A stretch of 9,909 nt of DNA from Oscillospiraceae bacterium (GTDB lineage: Bacteria; Bacillota; Clostridia; Oscillospirales; Ruminococcaceae): the NCBI GenBank assembly GCA_900768705.1, contig CAAGEB010000061.1:1-9909 (forward strand), given 5' to 3'. Within the stretch, counting starts at the first letter, position 1, and the number at the start of each line of letters is the position of its first letter. A model generated the notes under the pieces. That model searched no databases. It was not told where the DNA came from and was given only the letters and a program-made list of their open reading frames with translations. Position numbers and translations under genes: made by a program. Positions 1 through 5,975 of this stretch are shown piece by piece.

Positions 1-767
1 CCGTGATAGAGCGGTTGATTATCACTTAATGCCGTTTTGTCCGCCGCCATTTCAAAGGGCAGAGGAGATTTTATTATATCGGCAGAAAACGAGCCGATTT
101 GGTCTACCATACCAACAACAAATGACGAAACCGTGCTGTCCTCCGAAAGGAACAGCCAAGCATACAGCTCTTTTTCCCAATTCGTATCGTCAAGGATATT
201 TTCGGGCGATATGTTCATTAGTCTTGCAAGATTTGAAAGGCGGTTTTGCTCCTTAAGCCGACAGTATAGAACACGGCACATTTCCTCTGTAAGTTTGGAG
301 TTTGATACGGGTGTGCGAAGTCCGTTTCGAAAACGGCTGATATACGACGGGTCAATGCTCAGGAGTTTTCCGAACCGAACGTTGGAAAATTCAGCTAATT
401 CAAGTACCGCAGAAAAGCGATGTCCGAATTTATCGTGCGAATGTAAAGCTGTGGGCGCTTCTTTTGGCGCTTTTTTCGGTTCTTCTCCGTCGTAAAGCCA
501 GCGCATGATTTCGCCTTTGATTTGCTCTGCGGAAGATGAAACGGGACAGCCGATTTCGTTCAAAACATCTTCTGTTTTTCCGTGTTCATCGGCAAACGAA
601 TAGATTGCAAAAACAATTCTCAAAGCGCTTTTTCCGCCGTTCTGCGGCACACGGCTGCCCTTACAGATACGGTCAACCGCGGAGCGGTCGCAGCCGATAA
701 TACCGGCAATATCAGTAGGCTTTGCACCGATTATTTTCATGATTTTGTTTAATCGTTCCGTAAACAT
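1..767 (-). CDS. Helix-turn-helix regulator with two HTH-like segments (3' end beyond the window)
   Basis: An open frame of 255 codons runs from an ATG at 767 to the window edge without a stop, so the C-terminus is missing. The start is preceded by a strong AAGGGGGG ribosome binding site five bases away. Residues about 16-41 (KPTDIAGIIGCDRSAVDRIC) look like an XRE-type helix-turn-helix. A second similar segment lies near residues 126-152 (FGKLLSIDPSYISRFRNGLR), separated by a charged linker around 92-112 rich in Lys, Glu and Pro. The two segments share the pattern of a helix, a short turn and a Ser-containing recognition helix ending in a basic residue before Gly. The family probably binds DNA and regulates transcription; target and ligand are unknown. 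It is divergent from the DUF3592 genes and has a long structured leader. The frame is well supported by uninterrupted coding on this strand; the product name is moderately sure. Confidence 0.75.
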   Translation of the reverse strand, partial: MFTERLNKIMKIIGAKPTDIAGIIGCDRSAVDRICKGSRVPQNGGKSALRIVFAIYSFADEHGKTEDVLNEIGCPVSSSAEQIKGEIMRWLYDGEEPKKAPKEAPTALHSHDKFGHRFSAVLELAEFSNVRFGKLLSIDPSYISRFRNGLRTPVSNSKLTEEMCRVLYCRLKEQNRLSNLARLMNISPENILDDTNWEKELYAWLFLSEDSTVSSFVVGMVDQIGSFSADIIKSPLPFEMAADKTALSDNQPLYH

Positions 768-834
768 AGCCGCCCCCCTTTTTATGGCAATACCGCATAA
801 TTATTTTCGTTCGATTGCGCAGTCAGATTATAGA

Positions 835-880
835 GTGTTCGCCTTTTGTGCGGCACATCGTGTGCCGCTCGGGCGAACAC
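835..880. repeat. Nested double hairpin
   Basis: An outer stem (GTGTTCGCC at 835-843 with GGCGAACAC at 872-880) encloses a perfect inner stem (GCGGCACA at 850-857 with TGTGCCGC at 861-868, loop TCG). Both arms are exact reverse complements. It lies in the predicted leader of the minus-strand HTH gene. It may be an intergenic palindromic repeat or a regulatory RNA structure; the sequence does not decide between them. Confidence 0.7.
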
Positions 881-881
881 C

Positions 882-942
882 GTCCGACATCCTGTCGGTC
901 GTCAGATTGTACAATGAGAACGACGCAAGGCTGACGCCTTGC
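882..942. repeat. Two further hairpins in series
   Basis: CCGACA (884-889) pairs with TGTCGG (893-898) around a TCC loop, extendable by two pairs past one mismatch. GCAAGGC (925-931) pairs with GCCTTGC (936-942) around a TGAC loop. Together with the nested hairpin at 835-880 they form an array of small GC-rich stems, unlike the AT-rich flanks. Confidence 0.65.
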
Positions 943-1030
943 TAGGACGAATTGTGCAAGATGACGGAAAATATGCAAGCAAGCGGACGGAAAAGGCGTT
1001 AGCCGTTAATTGTGCGGTGTTGCCTTATAT

Positions 1031-1059
1031 ATAATAGCATAATTCTCCTGTAAAATCAA
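1031..1059 (-). promoter_or_regulatory. Candidate sigma-A promoter for the HTH gene
   Basis: Read on the minus strand, TTGATT (1059-1054) and TATTAT (1036-1031) are separated by 17 bases. It points toward the HTH gene about 265 bases downstream, which would give a long leader. A second possible -10 (TATAAT, 832-827) lies nearer the gene but has no good -35. Confidence 0.5.
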
Positions 1060-1061
1060 CT

Positions 1062-1099
1062 ACTGCCACAAAAATTGTCATTGACAGTTTTGTGGCAGT
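1062..1099. repeat. Long inverted repeat between divergent promoters
   Basis: ACTGCCACAAAA (1062-1073) is exactly complementary to TTTTGTGGCAGT (1088-1099). The inner bases continue the pairing (TTGTCA against TGACAG) with one bulge, giving a stem of about 18 pairs with almost no loop. It lies between the minus-strand -35 at 1054-1059 and the plus-strand -35 at 1102-1107, so it is well placed as an operator for both. Neither side carries the run of T expected of a classical terminator for an adjacent gene. Confidence 0.7.
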
Positions 1100-1101
1100 T
1101 A

Positions 1102-1130
1102 TTGTTTCTGCAAAAAAAATATGTTATAAT
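1102..1130 (+). promoter_or_regulatory. Promoter for the DUF3592 gene cluster
   Basis: TTGTTT (1102-1107) and a perfect TATAAT (1125-1130) are 17 bases apart. The ATG of the first DUF3592 gene follows about 40 bases later, behind an AAGGAG binding site (1157-1162). Confidence 0.65.
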
Positions 1131-1169
1131 TAAAGCAAATAATATCTGCAATAAAAAAGGAGTGTTTTT

Positions 1170-1565
1170 ATGCCATCCACCAACATTTTAGTCGGAATCG
1201 GGTTAATGATTGTCGGAGTGATTGTGATTATAACAGGCATTATAAAGAACATTAAATGCTCGGGCAGAACCGTCGGAAGAATAATCGGCGTGCGAGAATA
1301 TCAGGAAACCGACGATGAGGGCTTCAACCACTATAATTATTATCCCCAATTTGAATATGTAGTGAACGGACAAGTATATCGCGGAGAAGGAAATAAAAGT
1401 TACTCTAAACCCCAGAAAATTCAAATAGGCGGCAATATCAAGGTGTATTACAATCCCCAAAAACCGAATGAGAGTTTCACCAAGGGCGGCGGGTTTATTC
1501 TGCCGTTTATTGGCATAATGCTGATAATTGTCGGGGTAATTTTAATCACTTCGCAGAATGGGTGA
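1170..1565 (+). CDS. DUF3592-like two-helix membrane protein, first copy
   Basis: 131 residues. A hydrophobic helix at residues about 6-26 (NILVGIGLMIVGVIVIITGI) and a second at about 108-127 flank a soluble beta-rich middle. That middle carries the family-typical pattern of a Tyr-rich strand (YYPQFEYVVNGQVY), a Lys/Ser stretch, and GGNIKVYYNPQKPNES, where V-Y-Y-N-P is the hallmark of DUF3592 proteins. Length suits the family. Function is unknown; it should sit in the cytoplasmic membrane. The start is supported by AAGGAG eight bases upstream and its own promoter. The next gene starts within a few bases of the stop, so the two are co-transcribed and probably arose by duplication. Family call from recall of the pattern, not from a search. 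Confidence 0.85.
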   Translation: MPSTNILVGIGLMIVGVIVIITGIIKNIKCSGRTVGRIIGVREYQETDDEGFNHYNYYPQFEYVVNGQVYRGEGNKSYSKPQKIQIGGNIKVYYNPQKPNESFTKGGGFILPFIGIMLIIVGVILITSQNG

Positions 1566-1569
1566 TGTT

Positions 1570-1962
1570 ATGAGTGATTTGTTCTTTTTAGTTGTCGGCA
1601 TTATTATTGCCGCTATCGGTCTGCTTTTGATTATGGCAAAGGTTCTGACTTACATAAAATGCACCGTGTCGATGAATGCGCCCGTCGTAAAGCTGGAAAC
1701 AGATGAAACCTATTTCCGCGGCGTAAGGCATACCTACTACCACCCTGTCGTGGAGTATATCGTTGACGGCAAAAGCTATACCCAAACTGCACCTTTTCGG
1801 ACTTTGCGGAAAACGAAATATGCGATTGATTCAAAAATGGGAATTTGTTACAACCCGAAAAATCCCGAAGAAATGCGGTTTGTCAGACATCCGTTCCCGC
1901 TGCCGTTGGGACTGGTATTTCTTTCCATCGGCGGTGCTCTGATATTCTGCTTTTTTCTTTAA
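1570..1962 (+). CDS. DUF3592-like two-helix membrane protein, second copy
   Basis: 130 residues from the ATG at 1570, four bases after the stop of the previous gene; a longer form from ATG 1558 would overlap that gene by eight bases. Neither start has a strong binding site (GGGTGAT lies just before 1570). I prefer 1570 because the membrane helix then begins at residue 3 (LFFLVVGIIIAAIGLLLIM). The soluble middle repeats the layout of the first copy: YYHPVVEYIVDGKSY, then MGICYNPKNPEEM, then a second helix at about 113-129. Its YNP motif matches the V-Y-Y-N-P of the neighbour. The two are diverged paralogues of one family, function unknown. Confidence 0.82.
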   Translation: MSDLFFLVVGIIIAAIGLLLIMAKVLTYIKCTVSMNAPVVKLETDETYFRGVRHTYYHPVVEYIVDGKSYTQTAPFRTLRKTKYAIDSKMGICYNPKNPEEMRFVRHPFPLPLGLVFLSIGGALIFCFFL

Positions 1963-2027
1963 GATTGCAGAGTTTATTATGTCGGAAAACAATCCATATT
2001 GCCAAAAACTGAAAAGGAAATGGTACA

Positions 2028-2438
2028 ATGAAAAAAACAGTGATACTTATTGCGGCGGCTATTGCCCTGCTGACAGGCTGTGCCGCCGAACAGCCGCCCC
2101 CTGCCGACTCTCCCGAACCGCCCGCGCACAGCGGAAAATTCGTTTCGGAGTATGGCAGCATGACCTTTAACGGCGACGGCGAGAGTGTAATTATTGATTT
2201 TCAGCAGGAGCTTGCCGACGCGACAGGACTGCCAACCGGCGCTGCCGAGGGTCAGTATGTATTTACTTTTCAGCAGGGAATGTACCGCTATGACAAGGCG
2301 GACAGCTTTGAGCTTATAATGGGCGAATGCTCATACAGTTTCCTGAACATTTTTCAGGAAACAAACGAGAATATCATTTCCGTGGCTTCTCCCGTTGCCG
2401 CGAACGAGACGCTGCAATTTATAAAAGACCAAGCTTAG
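2028..2438 (+). CDS. Small secreted lipoprotein
   Basis: 136 residues. The N-terminus MKKTVILIAAAIALLTGC is a lipoprotein signal peptide: two lysines, a hydrophobic core and the lipobox L-T-G-C with the lipidated Cys at 18. A Pro-rich spacer follows (AAEQPPPADSPEPP), then a compact domain of about 100 residues with alternating hydrophobic strands (SMTFNGDGESVIIDF; GQYVFTFQQGMYRY). This could be a small beta-barrel or sandwich; I do not recognise the family. It should be anchored outside the membrane. A GGAAA site precedes the start. It follows the two DUF3592 genes in the same direction with a 65-base gap lacking a terminator, so it may share their transcript. Confidence 0.82.
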   Translation: MKKTVILIAAAIALLTGCAAEQPPPADSPEPPAHSGKFVSEYGSMTFNGDGESVIIDFQQELADATGLPTGAAEGQYVFTFQQGMYRYDKADSFELIMGECSYSFLNIFQETNENIISVASPVAANETLQFIKDQA

Positions 2439-2463
2439 CTGTTATCTGAAAGAGGAGTGATTT

Positions 2464-2555
2464 ATGGCATACAATAACATTTTATAGGCGCCGGATTTAC
2501 GGCGTTCGGGCATTGCTCGTTGTATTAGGCTTTATTAATTTTGATGATTATGGAG
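2464..2555 (+). pseudogene. Remnant of a third DUF3592-like gene (first membrane helix only)
   Basis: A good binding site (AGAGGAG, 2451-2457) precedes an ATG at 2464 that encodes only MAYNNIL before TAG. Allowing one lost base near 2485 continues the frame as GAGFTAFG, and a second lost base near 2511 continues it as LLVVLGFINFDDYGG. Joined, these give a hydrophobic helix matching the start of the first DUF3592 protein (N-I-L-V-G-I-G at the same place). The DNA around the two starts is also alike (GGAGTG, ATG and AACATTTTA aligned). The rest of the gene is gone and the remnant ends at the binding site of the next lipoprotein gene. Confidence 0.65.
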
Positions 2556-2563
2556 GGCGAAAC

Positions 2564-3328
2564 ATGAAACTGAAAAAACTTTTGGCAAGCTGTGTTTTAA
2601 TTGCAGCTATGGGTATCACACTGACAGGCTGCGATTTGAACATCAAGGGCTTTGTTGACGAGATCAACTCCGTCGTAAATGACGAAAGCAGCAGCGACAC
2701 GGATAACGAAAGCAGCAGCGACACAAACGTCGAAGATTCTAACTCGGGAACATGGGTACTGACAGAAACAAAGTATTATGCCTATATGAATGGCGAAGAA
2801 CCATATTTTGTGGGAGATAATACCAAATATAGATGTTCTTATAGTGTGACAGATGATAATTTCGTAAAGTTCCAAACCTCCGGTGGTTTTACTCATCCTA
2901 CTAATCCGAATGATAATAGTCATATTGATGCATATCATTTATGTTCGATACCTGATACCTCATATCCGGCAGGCGGTCCGGTGACGCTGCAAGTAAAAAC
3001 TTATTCAGAAAATATAAAAGGCGATTGGTATCCCGTTGACGGCGCTTGGATTGGAATAGCCTGTGAGGATAAAGAAGAGGCTGCCGGGATGGATCCTTAT
3101 TTGTATTTTTTACAGCACACAAGTATCAAATTTTATTCAGCTCTTAAAGACAAGTATGATTTTTGGGTAGACGGGAATACAAATGATACCCTTACAGTCA
3201 ATATGCCGGAAGAAGCCAAAAATGGTGACCGTATTGCCATTGTGTTTCAACAATCTACTGCTGGTTATGGCAGGGGAGAATATAATGCAGGTTCGTTTGC
3301 AATGTGGATCTATACATTCACGGAATAA
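2564..3328 (+). CDS. Secreted lipoprotein with Asp/Ser-rich repeat linker
   Basis: 254 residues from the ATG at 2564, chosen over earlier in-frame starts because GGAGGG lies six bases upstream and a full signal peptide begins here: MKLKKLLASC..., with lipobox L-T-G-C and lipidated Cys 23. After a short helical segment comes a flexible linker containing two copies of the eight-residue unit (D/N)ESSSDT(D/N), encoded by a 24-base tandem repeat at about 2682-2729. The mature domain (roughly residues 63-254) is rich in Tyr, Trp, Asn and Gly, contains two Cys (Y-H-L-C-S and G-I-A-C-E) and ends with an aromatic beta-like stretch (SFAMWIYTFTE). I do not recognise its family; a beta-sandwich surface or binding domain is a guess. 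It is the last plus-strand gene before a non-coding block. Confidence 0.83.
   Translation: MKLKKLLASCVLIAAMGITLTGCDLNIKGFVDEINSVVNDESSSDTDNESSSDTNVEDSNSGTWVLTETKYYAYMNGEEPYFVGDNTKYRCSYSVTDDNFVKFQTSGGFTHPTNPNDNSHIDAYHLCSIPDTSYPAGGPVTLQVKTYSENIKGDWYPVDGAWIGIACEDKEEAAGMDPYLYFLQHTSIKFYSALKDKYDFWVDGNTNDTLTVNMPEEAKNGDRIAIVFQQSTAGYGRGEYNAGSFAMWIYTFTE
2682..2729 (+). repeat. 24-base tandem repeat, two copies, in coding sequence
   Basis: The core GAAAGCAGCAGCGACAC occurs twice, 24 bases apart, encoding E-S-S-S-D-T twice within the lipoprotein linker. A repeat of this kind can change copy number by slippage without breaking the frame. Confidence 0.75.
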
Positions 3329-3646
3329 ACTTCTTCCGATACTGTATCTTAAACTAATCAAATCACTTACACCGGTGGAAAGTGCTTAACCGTTAAGGCA
3401 AAATAAGATTACATCGTATCCGCCAAACCACACCGTGTTAGGCAATCGCAAGCCCCTCTGCATTTTGAGCAGAGGGGCTAAATTCGTATAACCAAGGCTT
3501 GACGGTAATTATGTCATACAACTATGTTTGCAGCCACAGGGAATTTACCCACCCAGCACAACCCACTATGCCAAGTAGCTCTTGCCGATTTACCTCTTTA
3601 ACAGTACCCGCTTGTTACCTGTTTCATTCACGCTCCTTTTTCGGCT
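3329..3646. other. Non-coding stretch after the second lipoprotein gene
   Basis: No gene is supported in these 318 bases on either strand. It contains a small palindrome (CTTAAC-C-GTTAAG, 3385-3397) and a strong GC-rich hairpin at 3451-3479. The remainder to 3646, beyond the truncated end of the recombinase fragment, shows no recognisable coding or RNA gene. Confidence 0.6.
3451..3479 (+). terminator. Strong GC-rich hairpin, possible terminator without a U-tract
   Basis: AGCCCCTCTGC (3451-3461) pairs perfectly with GCAGAGGGGCT (3469-3479) around a seven-base loop. It lies 120 bases after the lipoprotein stop. Neither strand carries a run of T after the stem, so it is either an atypical terminator, an mRNA-stabilising stem or an intergenic palindrome. 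Confidence 0.45.
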
Positions 3647-3910
3647 TCAATCAATAAGGCTATCTATAAGCGCTAAATCACGAAGATTATCGCAGCTGTC
3701 ACGCATTTGTTCAAGGGCTTCATCGGTGTAAGTTTCCTTGATAACAGAAGCCGATTTTACCTTGTGTATTCGGCGAACGGGGCCTTTCAATATGCAATCC
3801 TCATCCTCAAGCCACGAGAAGAAGCTCGACAAAATGCGACGTATGTTATCTATCGTAACCTTGCTTGAATTGTTTTTGCTTTGATAGTCGGAAAGATAGG
3901 ACACGCTCAA
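3647..3910 (-). pseudogene. Tyrosine recombinase fragment (core-binding domain only)
   Basis: About 87 codons resemble the N-terminal, DNA core-binding domain of XerC/D-like phage integrases: YLSDYQSKNNSSKVTIDNIR, then LSSFFSWLEDEDCI, and the conserved switch into the catalytic domain (TYTDEALEQMRDSCDNLRDL) followed by ALID. In the family this continues into a Gly-Met-Arg segment holding the first catalytic Arg. Here it stops at S-L-I-D. The whole catalytic domain (Arg, Lys, His, Arg, Tyr) is absent. On the other side the only in-frame start is a TTG, with a stop two codons upstream, and the normal first 50 or so residues are missing. It is therefore broken at both ends, a relic of an integrated element, with no role expected. 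Confidence 0.75.
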
Positions 3911-4023
3911 GTTTCAACGACTGTAAACCTCCAAAAAGGACACACCACTCAAAGCAGCCATATACGACACAAAATCTGTCCACTCACGGACTGTCAATCA
4001 GGATGAAAACTGAATATAAGTAC

Positions 4024-4065
4024 AGAAAGGCTGTATCTACGCATAGGTTCAGCCTTTCTTTTTTA
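4024..4065 (+). terminator. Rho-independent terminator
   Basis: AGAAAGGCTG (4024-4033) pairs with CAGCCTTTCT (4050-4059) and is followed directly by five T then ATC. The U-tract is on the plus strand only. No intact plus-strand gene ends just before it, so it probably served a gene now lost, or it insulates the regulator promoter 105 bases downstream. Confidence 0.75.
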
Positions 4066-4169
4066 TCGCATAAAGCAGTTAAAATCTCAACTGTTCTTCT
4101 AAATCACAATGCTATGTACCGCTTCAAAATTGTGAAGGAATGGGTGGAATAAAACCGAAGATTACCGTA

Positions 4170-4198
4170 TTGTTTTTTTCACCCGAACATGATATAAT
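4170..4198 (+). promoter_or_regulatory. Promoter of the two-component genes
   Basis: TTGTTT (4170-4175) and a perfect TATAAT (4193-4198) are separated by 17 bases. The regulator ATG lies about 38 bases beyond the -10. No TTACA-N4-TGTAA operator is seen here, which suggests basal rather than autoregulated expression of the sensor pair. Confidence 0.65.
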
Positions 4199-4236
4199 AT
4201 AAGAAATGCAGAATTTACATAATATAGGTGAACATA

Positions 4237-4908
4237 ATGCAAAAAATACTAATAATTGAGGACGATAAGACGATAGCCAATGTAGTGAAAAAGCACCTTG
4301 AAAGCTGGGACTACGAGGTGAGAATTGCAGAGAACCTCAAAAAAATCACGGAGGAATACGTCGCCTTTTCTCCGCACCTGACCCTGCTGGATATCGGTCT
4401 ACCCTTTCACAACGGACTTTATTGGTGCAAGGAGATACGCAAGACCTCAAATGCGCCGATAGTGTTTTTGTCCTCTGCCTCGGATAATATGAACATTGTG
4501 CTTGCGATGAATATGGGCGGCGACGACTTCATAGCAAAGCCCTTCGACCTGTCTGTACTGACGGCGAAAATCGACGCTGTTATGCGCAGATGCTATGGTA
4601 GTAATGCAGCAAGCGATATTCTTGAACATAAGGGCGTAAGGCTGAATGTTTCCGAAGCCGCTCTTATGTATGAGGGCGAAAAAATAGAGCTTACCAAAAA
4701 CGAGTTCATCATCATTATGACGCTTATGGAAAGCAAGGGAAAAATCGTCAGCCGCAAGCAGCTTGTAAATAAGCTGTGGGAAACGGAAAGCTTCATTGAC
4801 GAAAACACACTTACCGTAAACCTTTCAAGGATGCGGAAAAGGCTTGAAAGATACGGGATAGTTGACTTTATCACCACAAAAGCGGGAATGGGATATATAA
4901 TGGAGTGA
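4237..4908 (+). CDS. BceR-like OmpR-family response regulator
   Basis: 223 residues from the ATG at 4237, with AGGTGA five bases upstream; a GTG at 4228 would overlap that site. The receiver domain (1-120) has the acidic pair D9-D10, phospho-acceptor D52 in LLDIGLP, S80 and the conserved K101-P102. The C-terminal half (about 130-223) is an OmpR-type winged helix: ELTKNEFIIIMTLMESKG, then SFIDENTLTVNLSRMRKRLE as recognition helix, then a TKAGMGYIM hairpin. When phosphorylated by the kinase encoded four bases downstream it should bind DNA, most likely the TTACA-N4-TGTAA site before the ATPase gene. The layout matches regulators controlling peptide-antibiotic efflux transporters. It appears intact. 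Confidence 0.92.
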   Translation: MQKILIIEDDKTIANVVKKHLESWDYEVRIAENLKKITEEYVAFSPHLTLLDIGLPFHNGLYWCKEIRKTSNAPIVFLSSASDNMNIVLAMNMGGDDFIAKPFDLSVLTAKIDAVMRRCYGSNAASDILEHKGVRLNVSEAALMYEGEKIELTKNEFIIIMTLMESKGKIVSRKQLVNKLWETESFIDENTLTVNLSRMRKRLERYGIVDFITTKAGMGYIME

Positions 4909-4912
4909 TATT

Positions 4913-5884
4913 ATGCTGGTATATATTAAGTCGCGGATATGGATTTTTGTTCTGTGGTTTTTGTGCTGTGGAGTTTTTGCAGTGGTTTTTTCGGGGTATT
5001 CCCTGCCAATTGAGGCTGTCTTTTATGCGGGAGGAATATCTCTTTTGTTTTCGGTAGTATTTGTTATCGTTGACGCGGTGAGGTACAGAAACCGCATTGC
5101 AGAGCTAAAAAAATGCGCGGAGGAAATAACTATCTCACTTGAAAAACTGCCCACATCAAACGGTGAGCTTGAAAAGTTGTACAGCGATATGATACAGCTT
5201 TTGTTTGCGGAAAAAACGAGGATTGAAGCGGAAAGCGCCCTCAAAGCCACGGACTTATCGGATTACTACACAATATGGGCGCACCAGATAAAAACTCCGA
5301 TTGCGGCGGCTCGGCTGCTGTTGCAGAGCGGAGAATACGACAGCGAGGAAATGTTCGAGCAGATACAGAAAATCGAGGAATACACCGAAATGGCGATGTG
5401 CTACGCACGGCTAAGCTCCGAAAGCACCGATTTTGTCATTCGGGAATATAGCATAGACGAGCTTGTGAAGAAAACCATACTCAAGTTCTCGTCAATGTTC
5501 TTAAGAAAAGGGCTTGCGCTCAGCATAAAGCCTATGGGGCTTACCGTTGTTTCAGATGAGAAATGGTTGGGCTTCGTTATAGGTCAGGTCATTTCCAATG
5601 CACTGAAATACACAAATTCAGGCGGCGTGGAAATATACGCGGAGGGCAATTCTCTTTGCATTAAGGACACGGGAATAGGGATTTCCACGGAGGATTTGCC
5701 GCGGATTTTTGAAAAGGGATATACGGGACTTAACGGCAGGATTGACGACAAGGCAAGCGGAATAGGCTTGTATCTATGCGATAAGATTTGCAGGAAATTA
5801 GGGCATAAAATCACGGCGGAAAGCTCGGATAACGGTACGATAATCAGGATAGACCTTTCAAGGCAGAATATCGCCTTTGAATAG
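4913..5884 (+). CDS. BceS-like intramembrane-sensing histidine kinase
   Basis: 323 residues. Two membrane helices (about 8-30 and 36-56) are separated by only a handful of outside residues, so there is no extracellular sensor domain; kinases of this class are told of the antibiotic by their partner ABC transporter. The dimerisation helix carries the phospho-acceptor H124 in WAHQIKTPI. The ATPase domain has the N-box with N229 (SNALKYTNSG), the G1 box DTGIGIS (252-258) and the G2 box SGIGLYL (282-288). The length is typical. GGAGTGA inside the end of the regulator gene serves as binding site, and the two genes are four bases apart, so they are translated together. No defect is visible, but its partner permease is truncated, so how it is now controlled is unclear. 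Confidence 0.93.
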   Translation: MLVYIKSRIWIFVLWFLCCGVFAVVFSGYSLPIEAVFYAGGISLLFSVVFVIVDAVRYRNRIAELKKCAEEITISLEKLPTSNGELEKLYSDMIQLLFAEKTRIEAESALKATDLSDYYTIWAHQIKTPIAAARLLLQSGEYDSEEMFEQIQKIEEYTEMAMCYARLSSESTDFVIREYSIDELVKKTILKFSSMFLRKGLALSIKPMGLTVVSDEKWLGFVIGQVISNALKYTNSGGVEIYAEGNSLCIKDTGIGISTEDLPRIFEKGYTGLNGRIDDKASGIGLYLCDKICRKLGHKITAESSDNGTIIRIDLSRQNIAFE

Positions 5885-5903
5885 CCTTACAAAAATGTAA
5901 GGC
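5884..5903. promoter_or_regulatory. BceR-type operator upstream of the ATPase gene
   Basis: TTACA (5887-5891), four A, then TGTAA (5896-5900) is a perfect match to the TnACA-N4-TGTAA motif known for BceR-like regulators. The symmetry extends to GCCTTAC/GTAAGGC, starting in the kinase stop codon. A candidate -10 (TATAAT, 5946-5951) lies 45 bases downstream with a poor -35 (TGGCTT at 17-base spacing), as expected of an activator-dependent promoter. Confidence 0.8.
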
Positions 5904-5922
5904 AAATGAAAGCGCTTGTATA

Positions 5923-5951
5923 TGGCTTTGTAAGTCTGCTTCAAGTATAAT
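5923..5951 (+). promoter_or_regulatory. Regulated promoter of the transporter genes
   Basis: A perfect TATAAT (5946-5951) stands 30 bases before the ATPase start. At 17-base spacing the -35 position reads TGGCTT, a weak match to TTGACA. The strong -10, weak -35 and upstream operator together suggest activation by the phosphorylated regulator. Confidence 0.55.
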
Positions 5952-5975
5952 TATAGTTGAAAGGAAGGTAAAAAT

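Larger units (their letters stand above)
768..1169. other. Divergent intergenic region, 402 bases, structured
   Basis: No convincing gene lies here. The region separates the minus-strand HTH gene from the plus-strand DUF3592 genes. It holds three hairpins at 835-942, a 10-bp palindrome (ATTGTACAAT, 906-915), a long inverted repeat at 1062-1099, one minus-strand promoter (about 1031-1059) and one plus-strand promoter (1102-1130). If the minus-strand promoter is used, the HTH mRNA has a leader of roughly 250 nucleotides containing all three hairpins. Confidence 0.7.
3911..4236. other. Intergenic region upstream of the two-component genes
   Basis: No gene is supported in these 326 bases. The region contains a rho-independent terminator (4024-4065) and the promoter of the response-regulator gene (4170-4198). 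The part from 3911 to 4020 shows nothing I recognise. Confidence 0.6.

Noticed and set aside
29..495. Two plus-strand open frames at the left edge
   Set aside because: They lie opposite the uninterrupted minus-strand HTH frame, have no ribosome binding site and encode low-plausibility sequence.
1007..1051. Leader peptide on the minus strand (MLLYIRQHRTING) behind AGGAG
   Set aside because: It overlaps the spacer and -10 of the predicted minus-strand promoter, so it would not be transcribed from it.
3865..4152. Plus-strand open frame of 95 codons
   Set aside because: It overlaps the recombinase fragment and runs through the terminator; no binding site and no coding character.
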